This document shows positions 14,068-20,249 of a stretch of 20,249 bases of DNA, piece by piece. Under the pieces are notes generated by a model that saw only the letters and a list, made by a program, of their open reading frames with translations, had not been told where the DNA came from and did not search any database. Made by a program: the position numbers and the translations under genes. Source of the stretch: Gemmatimonadota bacterium (GTDB lineage: Bacteria; Gemmatimonadota; Gemmatimonadetes; Longimicrobiales; Gaopeijiaceae); the NCBI GenBank assembly GCA_021295835.1, contig JAGWBP010000029.1, forward strand, positions 1 through 20,249, in the 5' to 3' direction. Within the stretch, counting starts at the first letter, position 1. Each line of letters opens with the position of its first letter.

Positions 14068-15615
14068 ATGGCCTCCTTCTACGTCACCACCCCGATCTAC
14101 TACGCCTCGGGCGAGCCCCACCTGGGCCACGCCTACACGACGATCCTGGGCGACGTGATCGCTCGCTACCGCCGGCAGAGCGGCGACTCGGTGCTCTTTC
14201 TGACGGGCACCGACGAGCACGGCCAGAAGATCCAGGAGGCGGCAGGTGTCCAGGGCATGTCTCCTCTCGAGCTCTGCGACCTGATGGCGGGACGCTTCGC
14301 AGCGGCGTGGGAGGAGCTGGGGATCTCGCACGACCGCTTCATCCGCACCACCGAGCCCGAACACGCTGGCGTCGTGCGGGCGCTTCTGGAGCGGCTCCGA
14401 GACAACGGTCACATCTACGAAGCCGAGTACGCCGGGTGGTACTCGGTGGGGCAGGAGCGCTACTTCACCGAGAAGGAGATCGGCCCCGAGCGGGTGGACC
14501 CGATCGCCGGAGGGCCCGTGCAGCGGATCCGCGAGAAGAACTACTTCTTCCGGATGAGCAGCTTCCAGGAGAGGCTGATCGGTCAGATCGAGGAGAACCC
14601 CGACTGGATCGTGCCCTCGGGGAGGCGCAACGAGGTGCTCGGATTCCTCTCCCAGCCCCTCGCGGATCTGTCGATATCGCGGCCCAGGTCGCGCATCCAC
14701 TGGGGCGTCCCGATCCCGTGGGACCGGGACCAGGTGACGTACGTCTGGGTGGACGCGCTCACCAACTACGTCACCGCCTCGGGCGCGATCGACCCGGACG
14801 CTCCCCCCGCCCGGCGCGGCTTCGGCAACCCGCTCCCCGAGGGCCCGCCCGCCCGCTGGCCCGCCGACCTGCACCTGATCGGCAAGGACATCCTGACCAC
14901 CCACGCCGTCTACTGGCCCACCCTCCTGATGGGGGCCGACCTGCCACTCCCCCGGAGGATCCTGGCGCACGGCTGGTGGGTGGTCGACGACGCCAAGATG
15001 TCGAAGTCGATCGGCAACGTCGTCGACCCGCTCGAGCTGGGCCGGATCTACGGCGCCGACGCGCTCCGCTGGTACCTGATGAGCGAGATGGCGACCGGGC
15101 ACGACGCCTCCTACACGCCCGAGCGCTTCCTGGTGCGCTACAACCAGCTCGCCAACATCCTGGGCAACCTCGCCCACCGCGCCATCTCGATGGTGATACG
15201 CTACCGCGGCGGAGCGGTGCCGGATGCTCCCGCCGACCGCCTGGCCGAGAGAAGGGAGGAGGCGCTCGCCGGGTACCACCGGGGCTTCGAGCGGCACCGC
15301 CTGCACGAGGCCTTCGGCGCCGCCATGGGGCTGGCCCGCGACGCCAACGCATTCGTCGAGGAGACGGAGCCGTGGAAGCTGGCCCGCGAAAGCGGGAGCG
15401 ACGCGGAGCTCGACGCCGTCCTGGCGACGCTGGTGCACACGTTGGCGGTGCTGGCGGCGATCTTCGCACCCGTGGTTCCGCAGAGGGCCGAGGAGCTGGC
15501 TTCGAGGCTCGGACTGCCTCGGATTCCCGCCTTCGCCGAGCTCCCGGCGGTGGAGGTGGGGGGGCTCCCCGTTGCCGCGAAGGGCCCGCTTTTTCCCCGA
15601 ATCGAGACGGATTAG
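14068..15615 (+). CDS. metG: methionyl-tRNA synthetase
   Basis: 515 residues, class I aminoacyl-tRNA synthetase. The HIGH signature is HLGH (18-21) in YYASGEPHLGHAY, TGTDEHGQKI lies at 46-55, the substrate pocket WVDALTNY at 227-234, and the signature DDAKMSKSIGNVVDP at 307-321. The anticodon-binding helical domain fills about 350-500. The zinc-knuckle cysteines are absent: YAGWYSVGQERYF stands where relatives have a C-x-x-C, so it is the zinc-less compact type. No C-terminal Trbp111-like domain follows. It charges tRNA-Met and initiator tRNA and is essential. The start is ATG 14068, with no strong Shine-Dalgarno, so coupling to the ligase gene six bases upstream is likely. Confidence 0.96.
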   Translation: MASFYVTTPIYYASGEPHLGHAYTTILGDVIARYRRQSGDSVLFLTGTDEHGQKIQEAAGVQGMSPLELCDLMAGRFAAAWEELGISHDRFIRTTEPEHAGVVRALLERLRDNGHIYEAEYAGWYSVGQERYFTEKEIGPERVDPIAGGPVQRIREKNYFFRMSSFQERLIGQIEENPDWIVPSGRRNEVLGFLSQPLADLSISRPRSRIHWGVPIPWDRDQVTYVWVDALTNYVTASGAIDPDAPPARRGFGNPLPEGPPARWPADLHLIGKDILTTHAVYWPTLLMGADLPLPRRILAHGWWVVDDAKMSKSIGNVVDPLELGRIYGADALRWYLMSEMATGHDASYTPERFLVRYNQLANILGNLAHRAISMVIRYRGGAVPDAPADRLAERREEALAGYHRGFERHRLHEAFGAAMGLARDANAFVEETEPWKLARESGSDAELDAVLATLVHTLAVLAAIFAPVVPQRAEELASRLGLPRIPAFAELPAVEVGGLPVAAKGPLFPRIETD

Positions 15616-15647
15616 AGCCTCCTTCCGAGCAAAAGGCGTCTTCTTCC

Positions 15648-15676
15648 TTGACTCCGGGCCGATCAACCTGTAGGCT
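15648..15676 (+). promoter_or_regulatory. sigma-70-type promoter of the M23 peptidase gene
   Basis: TTGACT (15648-15653), an exact 17-base spacer, and TAGGCT (15671-15676). The predicted start of transcription, about seven bases on (near 15683), lies almost at the ATG (15686). The mRNA would be leaderless or nearly so, consistent with the absence of any Shine-Dalgarno. Confidence 0.6.
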
Positions 15677-15685
15677 ACCCCATCT

Positions 15686-16606
15686 ATGACAGGTGCGCGA
15701 TGGACGATTCTCTTTCTCGGCGGCGCTGCGGGTACGGTGCGGCAATTCTCGGTGCCGCGCCGGTTCGTGCGCCCCTTGCTGGCGGTCGTGTGCACCCTTG
15801 CGGCCCTCTTCGCCGGTGCCGCGGCCTTCCTGGTCTACGACTCGAGCGCCCGCCTACGGGCCTCCAATCTGGCCCTCGAGAACAGGCTGCTGGAGGACAA
15901 GGTGGCGAGCTTGCAGCAGCAGGCTCGGGAGGTCGATGGGCGGATGGCCTGGCTGGCGGAGCGCATCGACCGGACACGGCTCCTGGCCGGGCAGACGGGG
16001 ATTGACCGCGATGTCATGAAGGTGGGCGTCGGCGGTCCGGGGCTGGAGGCTGTCGGCGAGGACGAGCTCTGGTCGCTCGATCCCGCCGCGTCTGAGCTCG
16101 CCTTCAAAGTCGGCTACGATCTCGATGTGGTCGAGCGCCAGATCGACCTGCTCGAGGGGAGCCTCGACGAGACGCTTCCGCTCCTGGAAGGCCAGCAGGA
16201 GCGCTTCGAAGCGATGCCCTCGATCTTTCCCGTTGGCGTCTTTCATCTCTCGAGCGGCTTCAGCCACCGCCGCTTTCACCCCGTGCACCTCAGCTACATG
16301 CCGCACAGGGGGATCGACATGAGCGCCGCTCGGGGCACCCCGATCGTCGCCAGCGGACCTGGGGTGGTCACCTTCGCCGGTAGCAGGCTCGGCTACGGCA
16401 GGATGGTCGAGATCGACCACGGCTTCGGGGTGATCAGCCGCTACGCCCACGCCTCCAAGCTGCTGGTCCATCGGGGCCAGAGGGTGAAGCGCAAGGAGGT
16501 CATCGCCCACGTGGGGTGCTCGGGAACTTGCAAGGCGCCCCACCTCCACTTCGAAATTCACCAGGACGGCCAACCGATAAACCCGCTCGTCTACATGCTG
16601 CCCTAG
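15686..16606 (+). CDS. M23 (LytM-type) membrane-anchored murein peptidase
   Basis: 306 residues. A basic N-terminus is followed by one membrane segment (about 29-51, LLAVVCTLAALFAGAAAFLV), and then a Leu/Gln/Glu-rich coiled coil (about 55-100: LENRLLEDKVASLQQQ). The C-terminal LytM domain (about 180-306) has an intact site: H207 and D211 in PHRGIDM, H255 in SRYAHAS, and H286/H288 in APHLHFEI. This layout matches MepM/DipM-like D,D-endopeptidases or cell-division hydrolase regulators acting in the periplasm. All zinc and catalytic residues are present, so it should be an active enzyme rather than an EnvC-type activator. The promoter at 15648-15676 drives it directly. Confidence 0.92.
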   Translation: MTGARWTILFLGGAAGTVRQFSVPRRFVRPLLAVVCTLAALFAGAAAFLVYDSSARLRASNLALENRLLEDKVASLQQQAREVDGRMAWLAERIDRTRLLAGQTGIDRDVMKVGVGGPGLEAVGEDELWSLDPAASELAFKVGYDLDVVERQIDLLEGSLDETLPLLEGQQERFEAMPSIFPVGVFHLSSGFSHRRFHPVHLSYMPHRGIDMSAARGTPIVASGPGVVTFAGSRLGYGRMVEIDHGFGVISRYAHASKLLVHRGQRVKRKEVIAHVGCSGTCKAPHLHFEIHQDGQPINPLVYMLP

Positions 16607-16714
16607 GGAATCGCAGCACTGCGGCGAGGCTCGTGCTGTAGGGGGGCGCAATCACCTGCCGGCGGGATGCGCTTTTCGGCCCTCCGATATGCAATCATGG
16701 AGCATGCAGTCACT

Positions 16715-17491
16715 ATGAAGAAGAGAAGCACTCGTTTCCCGGTAGGAATTCTCGCCGCAACCTTGCTAATGGCGGCGTGCGGCCCCGCTCAGATTGCGGT
16801 GGTCGTGCAGCTAGAGGATGCGGAGGGAGCACCGGCGCAGCTTGACGACATCGAGGTCCGCCTCCTGCCCTACGACCGGGACGCGATCTTCGACTCGCTG
16901 ACCGCGCTCGCCTCCACCCCCAGGCCCGAGCCCACCGAGGATCAGCGGGCCGCCCGGGATGCACGGATCCAGGCTCAGGACGAGTGGCTCGGTGCGCAGG
17001 ACCGCTGGAACACCCTGCGCGACACGGTCAAGAAGCTGACCGATGAGCTGGCGGAGCTTAATCCAGCCATGAACACCTACCGAAGGATCCACGCAGAGTA
17101 CACGCGCATGGAGCGCGAGCTGGCCCGGGTCGATCGCGCGCAGGGGTCGCTCTTCGAGCGCTTCGATTCGCTGGACCGTGCGACCTCCGCAGAGGCGCAG
17201 ATGTTGGAGGCCCTGCAGGTGGAGTGGGCCGACGAGGCCTTCCGGGACATCGGGAGCGTGATCGACGCCAAGGTGGAAGCATCGGGGCTAGCCGAGGCTG
17301 CGGACACGACAGGCGCCAAGGCCGACGGCGTCGCGCTCTTCGAGGTCCCGCCGGGTACCTATTGGGTGCACGCCAGGCACCGCCGCACCCAAGACGAGCT
17401 CTACTGGAATGTGATGGTAACCGTGGCGAGGGGCGAGAACGAGGCGGTGGTCCTCGACGAGAGCACCGCCGAGGTGAGGGAGATCTTCTAG
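16715..17491 (+). CDS. coiled-coil lipoprotein of unknown function
   Basis: 258 residues from ATG 16715. MKKRSTRFPVGILAATLLMA is followed by A21-C22, a lipobox-like lipidation site. Residues about 80-180 are charged and heptad-like (DEWLGAQDRWNTLRDTVKKL, TRMERELARVDRAQGSLFER), predicting a coiled coil. The C-terminal part (GVALFEVPPGTYWVHARHRR then VTVARGENEAVVLDE) resembles the beta-sandwich 'carboxypeptidase regulatory-like' fold seen in surface lipoproteins. In-frame ATGs at 16667 and 16697 would place extra residues before the signal peptide, so they are rejected. A weak GGAG lies 12 bases upstream of the chosen start. I recognise no named family. An envelope role is inferred from lipidation and the neighbouring murein peptidase. 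Confidence 0.75.
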   Translation: MKKRSTRFPVGILAATLLMAACGPAQIAVVVQLEDAEGAPAQLDDIEVRLLPYDRDAIFDSLTALASTPRPEPTEDQRAARDARIQAQDEWLGAQDRWNTLRDTVKKLTDELAELNPAMNTYRRIHAEYTRMERELARVDRAQGSLFERFDSLDRATSAEAQMLEALQVEWADEAFRDIGSVIDAKVEASGLAEAADTTGAKADGVALFEVPPGTYWVHARHRRTQDELYWNVMVTVARGENEAVVLDESTAEVREIF

Positions 17492-17515
17492 CGGGCCTGC
17501 GTCCAGTAGGGCGAA

Positions 17516-17533
17516 GGGGGCGGCTACGCCCCC
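17516..17533. other. perfect 7-bp GC hairpin before the nucleotidyltransferase start
   Basis: GGGGGCG (17516-17522), loop GCTA, CGCCCCC (17527-17533). No T-tract follows, so it is not a standard terminator. It ends 13 bases before GTG 17547 and could be a transcript-end stabiliser for the lipoprotein or a translation-limiting stem. Confidence 0.5.
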
Positions 17534-17546
17534 AGAGTCCCGATCC

Positions 17547-18170
17547 GTGTCGGGTGCAGTGACGCGCCCGGGCCCGGTTGCCGGGGTGGTGCTTGCGGCC
17601 GGAGCTGCCAGCCGCATGGGGGCTCCCAAGGCGATGCTGGACGCTGGCGGGCGGACCTTTGTGGGGCGCCTGGTGGAGTCGCTGGCGGAGGGTGGCTGCG
17701 ACTGCGTGGTTGTCGTCGGTGCCTCTCGCGACGGGCCACTGGCCGAGGAGGTGGCCGCCGGGTCGGCGCGGCTACTCGTCAATCCGGGAGGCGAGGGCGG
17801 GCAGATCGGATCGCTCCGCGTGGCTCTCGTCCATCTGGGCTCGTCGGAAGCGCATCCCGCAGCGGTTGTCTGCACACCGGTCGACAATCCCCTGGTGGCA
17901 CCCGCCACGGTACGCGCCCTGGTCGACGGGTGGAGGCGCTCGGTGCGCACGATCGCGATTCCGAGCTACGGGGGCCGTCGGGGCCACCCCGTACTCTTTG
18001 ACATGGCGCTCGCCGCGGAGCTCCAAGGGCCGGGACTCGCCGAGGGTGCCCGCTCGGTGGTGCGGAGCGACCCCGGTCGGGTGCTCGTCATCGAGGTCGA
18101 CGATCCGGCCGTCGTCGACGACCTGGACACGCCCGAGGAGTACCAGGCCCGCATGGGGGGTCAGCAGTGA
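17547..18170 (+). CDS. MocA/MobA-type molybdenum-cofactor nucleotidyltransferase
   Basis: 207 residues. The nucleotide-binding signature is LAAGAASRMGAPKAML (16-31). A GGQIGSLRVAL segment (84-94) corresponds to the SSL/GLR loop, CTPVDNPLV (109-117) is the metal-binding DxP-like motif, and GRRGHPVLF (143-151) and DDLDTPEEY (191-199) complete the MocA pattern. The family transfers CMP (MocA) or GMP (MobA) to molybdopterin. The xdhC-type gene overlapping its stop argues for MocA and the cytosine dinucleotide cofactor of xanthine/CO-dehydrogenase-type enzymes. The start is GTG 17547 with no obvious ribosome site. GTGA (18167-18170) couples it to the next gene. Confidence 0.85.
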   Translation: MSGAVTRPGPVAGVVLAAGAASRMGAPKAMLDAGGRTFVGRLVESLAEGGCDCVVVVGASRDGPLAEEVAAGSARLLVNPGGEGGQIGSLRVALVHLGSSEAHPAAVVCTPVDNPLVAPATVRALVDGWRRSVRTIAIPSYGGRRGHPVLFDMALAAELQGPGLAEGARSVVRSDPGRVLVIEVDDPAVVDDLDTPEEYQARMGGQQ

Positions 18171-18991
18171 ATCCGACTCCATCCCAGGTCGCCGCGCTCG
18201 TCCTGGAGGCGACCGGAAGGGGCGAGTCCGTCCACACGGCCGTCGTAGTCGACGCCTCGGACAGCTCGCTTGTCGGGAGGCGCTGGTGGGTGTCGGGCGA
18301 TCGCCAGGGGGGTACCCTTGGCAGCGCGGCGCTGGACCGCGTGGTGGCGCGGGGACTAGCCGGCCTCTTTGCCGGACGCGGGCCCACGGCGGCGCTGAGT
18401 CGGAACTTCGTCTATGAGGAGAAGGGTGGAGAGGCGACCGCAGCGGTCTACGTCGAGGCGCACCATCCCGCCCCAGCGCTGGTGATCGTCGGTGCCGGGC
18501 ACATCGCGGCGCCGCTCTCCAGGATCGGTGCCATGCTCGGGCTGCGGGTCGTCGTGCTCGACGACCGCGAGGAGTACGCGACCGAGGGGCGCTTCCCCGA
18601 TGCGGCCGATGTTAGGGTGATCGACTTCCGCGACCCCTTCGCGGAGACGCCCCTCGCCCGCCAGGACCGCGTTGTGCTGGTGACGCGGGGGCATCGCTTC
18701 GACTACGAGTGCCTGGTGAAGGTCCTCCGAATGCCGGAGGTGCCATGCTACATTGGCATGATCGGTAGTCGGCGCCGGGTGCGGGCCACCCACGAGAAGC
18801 TGCTCGCCGACGGTTTGGGGACCTCCGCCCTGCGGCGCGTCCGTGCTCCGATAGGACTCGACCTTGGCGGCCAGTCCCCCACCGAGATAGCGCTCGCGAT
18901 AGCCGCCGAGATCGTCATGCTAGGGGCCGGGGGCACGGGAACGCCTCTCGCCGAGAAGGAGCGCATCGTCGAACGCTTTTTCGCCGACTAG
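18167..18991 (+). CDS. XdhC-family molybdenum-hydroxylase maturation factor (Rossmann type)
   Basis: 274 residues, start GTG 18167 sharing GTGA with the previous stop. The C-terminal XdhC Rossmann domain is clear: ALVIVGAGHIAAPLSRIG (104-121), VVVLDDREEYA (128-138), CYIGMIGSRRRV (194-205), and PIGLDLGGQSPTEIALAIAA (228-247). The N-terminal CoxI-like domain is degenerate: GGTLGSAALD (48-57) stands where typical members have GGxGGGCxE with a functional cysteine. XdhC binds Mo-MCD, promotes sulfuration and inserts the cofactor. The missing cysteine motif is supplied by the small protein encoded downstream. Confidence 0.88.
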   Translation: MNPTPSQVAALVLEATGRGESVHTAVVVDASDSSLVGRRWWVSGDRQGGTLGSAALDRVVARGLAGLFAGRGPTAALSRNFVYEEKGGEATAAVYVEAHHPAPALVIVGAGHIAAPLSRIGAMLGLRVVVLDDREEYATEGRFPDAADVRVIDFRDPFAETPLARQDRVVLVTRGHRFDYECLVKVLRMPEVPCYIGMIGSRRRVRATHEKLLADGLGTSALRRVRAPIGLDLGGQSPTEIALAIAAEIVMLGAGGTGTPLAEKERIVERFFAD

Positions 18992-19022
18992 CATCCAGAC
19001 AGCCCGGACGAGGCACACGCCG

Positions 19023-19334
19023 ATGACGAACACCGAGATCCTGACCGCGCTGACCGAGCTGCGGGAGCCCGCCGTCCTGGCGACGGTCGTGGCGACCAAG
19101 GGTTCGACGCCGCGCAAGGTCGGCGCACGGATGCTCGTCGGGGAGCGGGGCGTCGTCCATGGGACCGTCGGGGGCGGTTGCGGCGAGGGCGAGGTGGTCG
19201 AGGCCGCGCTGGAGCTCTTGCAGGGCGGTCGCCCTCGCATCGTGCGTGTCAACCTGCTCGACGAACCAACATCGTGGAGCCCTGCGGTATGCGGGGGAAC
19301 CATGGATGTCTTCATCGAGAGGGCAAAGTGGTAG
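19023..19334 (+). CDS. stand-alone XdhC/CoxI N-terminal domain protein
   Basis: 103 residues. LATVVATKGSTPRKVGARML (residues 19-38) leads to the cysteine motif HGTVGGGCGEGEVVEAALEL (46-65), and a second cysteine follows in PAVCGGTMDVFIE. This is the XdhC_CoxI domain without the Rossmann half. It starts at ATG 19023, about 30 bases after the Rossmann XdhC stop, and its last codons overlap the start of a small gene (GTGGTAG, 19328-19334). It likely acts with the preceding protein as a split XdhC for a molybdenum hydroxylase. No hydroxylase subunits are in the window. Confidence 0.85.
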   Translation: MTNTEILTALTELREPAVLATVVATKGSTPRKVGARMLVGERGVVHGTVGGGCGEGEVVEAALELLQGGRPRIVRVNLLDEPTSWSPAVCGGTMDVFIERAKW

Positions 19335-19456
19335 CAGGACCGGGCGGCATCCGCCTGTCCGACCGGGGCGACACGTTGATGCGGATTGGCCAGGGGGAGA
19401 CGGTTGCATTCAGGACCGACGGGCCACCGGCAGCTTTCGTGATTCAGGAGCGTTGA
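19328..19456 (+). CDS. small hypothetical protein, 42 aa, overlapping the CoxI-domain stop
   Basis: GTG 19328 with GAGAGGG (19317-19323) five bases upstream, ending at TGA 19454-19456. The 42 residues (VVAGPGGIRLSDRGD, then TLMRIGQGETVAFRT and DGPPAAFVIQER) show neighbour-like codon use and read as a small beta-rich protein. The start overlaps the stop of the CoxI-domain gene in another frame, typical of translational coupling. I recognise no family. An alternative is the displaced C-terminal tail of that gene after a frameshift. Confidence 0.45.
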   Translation: MVAGPGGIRLSDRGDTLMRIGQGETVAFRTDGPPAAFVIQER

Positions 19457-19462
19457 GGAGGG

Positions 19463-19699
19463 ATGGCCGGATATCTTTTCGTGGCGCTCGCGGTGCTCGT
19501 CGCGGTGGCTGGCTGGCGGGTCCGGCACCGGCTGCGTCACCTGACCCGGAGCGGGGTGACCGATGAGATCGTCCATCAAATCGAGACGCTCGGCCACGTA
19601 GACGCTGAAGATGTCGAGCCGGTAGACATGGAGCGAGTGCAGGCCGAGGAGGACGAGTTCTGGGCGCAAAGCTGGGACGAAGCTGAAGAGGACTGGTAG
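19463..19699 (+). CDS. small single-pass membrane protein with acidic tail, 78 aa
   Basis: ATG 19463 follows the previous stop by six bases and has AGGAG at 19447-19451 and again at 19456-19460. Residues 3-18 (GYLFVALAVLVAVAGW) form a membrane segment, followed by a basic stretch (RVRHRLRHLTR). The C-terminus is strongly acidic with aromatics (AEEDEFWAQSWDEAEEDW). The inside-positive rule suggests N-out/C-in. I recognise no family. Its position at the end of the Mo-maturation operon suggests co-expression but no specific job. Confidence 0.6.
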   Translation: MAGYLFVALAVLVAVAGWRVRHRLRHLTRSGVTDEIVHQIETLGHVDAEDVEPVDMERVQAEEDEFWAQSWDEAEEDW

Positions 19700-19772
19700 G
19701 ACATGATGCTCTGCATGATGGGCTCGTTACTGGTCGGCCGGCCTTCGAATCGCGTCGCGGGTAGCGTGCTCC

Positions 19773-20249
19773 TCAAGCAGATCGTCGTTGGGGGTCGCGG
19801 GGGACTTGCGGTGAACTCGGGTCCCCCAACACCTGAACGAGGATCGAGAACAGCGGCGTGAGCACCCGGAGCGCAGCGACGCTTACTCCCGCAGCAACCA
19901 GCAGTTCGCGAGCGGTGGTCAGCACGACCAGTACCACCACGACCACATCTCGCAACTCGACATCTTTGGCGACGCTCTTGAGAGCCCGCCCCACCTCGCC
20001 CACTAGTGACGCGAGGAACCCAACCACTCGAAGGCGACCCTTCTTGTCGTTCGCGGACCTGGCAGCCGCCACGAGTTCCCCGATCACCTCGCCAACCTGA
20101 TCCGGGTCCAACCTTTCCACGAGGCGCTTGAGAGCTTTTGTTGCTTCGGGGGCCATCTTCACGGCTCTCGCAGGGCCGATCTTGGTGACGGCGGCCCTGG
20201 CTATCCTATCGAACCTCGTACCTCCAGACGACTTGTCCTTCTCTCCCTT
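19773..20249 (-). CDS. hypothetical membrane protein, 5' end beyond the right edge
   Basis: The minus-strand frame is open from the TGA at 19773 to the window edge, about 158 codons. The edge-proximal part reads RFDRIARAAVTKIGPARAVK and continues into MAPEATKALKRLVERLDPDQ. A GTG at 20162 or ATG at 20156 could serve as internal starts, but continuous protein-like sequence above them favours a start outside. The middle is basic and amphipathic. Near the C-terminus two hydrophobic segments (DVVVVVLVVLT and the stretch around AALRVLTPLFSILVQVLG) likely cross the membrane. It converges with the small membrane-protein gene. Function is unknown. Confidence 0.55.
   Translation of the reverse strand, partial: KGEKDKSSGGTRFDRIARAAVTKIGPARAVKMAPEATKALKRLVERLDPDQVGEVIGELVAAARSANDKKGRLRVVGFLASLVGEVGRALKSVAKDVELRDVVVVVLVVLTTARELLVAAGVSVAALRVLTPLFSILVQVLGDPSSPQVPRDPQRRSA

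Noticed and set aside
13027..15795. A 922-codon open frame on the minus strand across the CoA-ligase and metG genes
   Set aside because: It is antisense to two clearly conserved genes, has a Pro/Arg/His/Gly-rich low-information composition, and arises because third-position GC removes stops.
16614..16638. CAGCAC...GTGCTG inverted repeat after the M23 gene as a terminator
   Set aside because: The stem is only 6 bp with a 13-base loop, and no T-tract follows.

Overview
The window is about 20 kb of GC-rich bacterial chromosome. It carries housekeeping genes (metG, manA, rnpB, two tRNAs), a molybdenum-enzyme maturation cluster, and at the left end a poorer-GC patch of broken genes. The six-bladed-propeller-type protein, the amidoligase/CBS protein, the GTG, TTG and possible CTG starts and the high GC would fit a Gemmatimonadota-like or related soil or marine bacterium. 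That placement is inference from gene style; no rRNA is present to confirm it.

Left end (1-2045): a minus-strand propeller-type gene ends abruptly at 77. Behind it are decayed pieces: the C-terminal end of a thioredoxin-fold protein frameshifted by a 25-bp tandem duplication, a four-copy pentanucleotide repeat, and the C-terminal part of an IS21-type transposase. This looks like an accessory site where elements have come and gone.

2046-5714 (minus strand): a tight three-gene operon in the order GCS2-type amidoligase with two CBS domains, AstE/AspA-type zinc acyl-hydrolase, and SRAP (HMCES/YedK) abasic-site protein, with 6 nt between neighbours. A ligase that makes an amide bond beside a hydrolase that could break one is the most interesting arrangement here. 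A 14-bp direct repeat brackets the roughly 205 bp upstream of it.

5961-8249 (minus strand): an iodotyrosine-deiodinase-like nitroreductase follows a leucine-dehydrogenase-type amino-acid dehydrogenase. Then come tRNA-Arg(CCG) and the RNase P RNA, which is recognisable from end to end with a 15-bp closing helix.

8296-10540: a CstB-like metallo-beta-lactamase/double-rhodanese persulfide dioxygenase (minus) is divergent from a Spy/CpxP-like LTXXQ periplasmic protein (plus). The latter is followed by a strong intrinsic terminator and tRNA-Lys(CTT).

10592-15615: manA and a creatininase-family amidohydrolase (minus) lie back to back with a benzoate-CoA-ligase-type enzyme and metG (plus). Only 33 bp separate the divergent starts.

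15686-19699 (plus): an M23 LytM-type peptidase with a near-leaderless promoter, a coiled-coil lipoprotein, a MocA/MobA-type nucleotidyltransferase, an XdhC Rossmann protein, a stand-alone XdhC/CoxI cysteine domain, and two small proteins of 42 and 78 aa. The Mo-cofactor genes would mature a xanthine/CO-dehydrogenase-type molybdenum hydroxylase, but no such enzyme is inside the window. A membrane protein on the minus strand (19773-20249) runs off the right edge.
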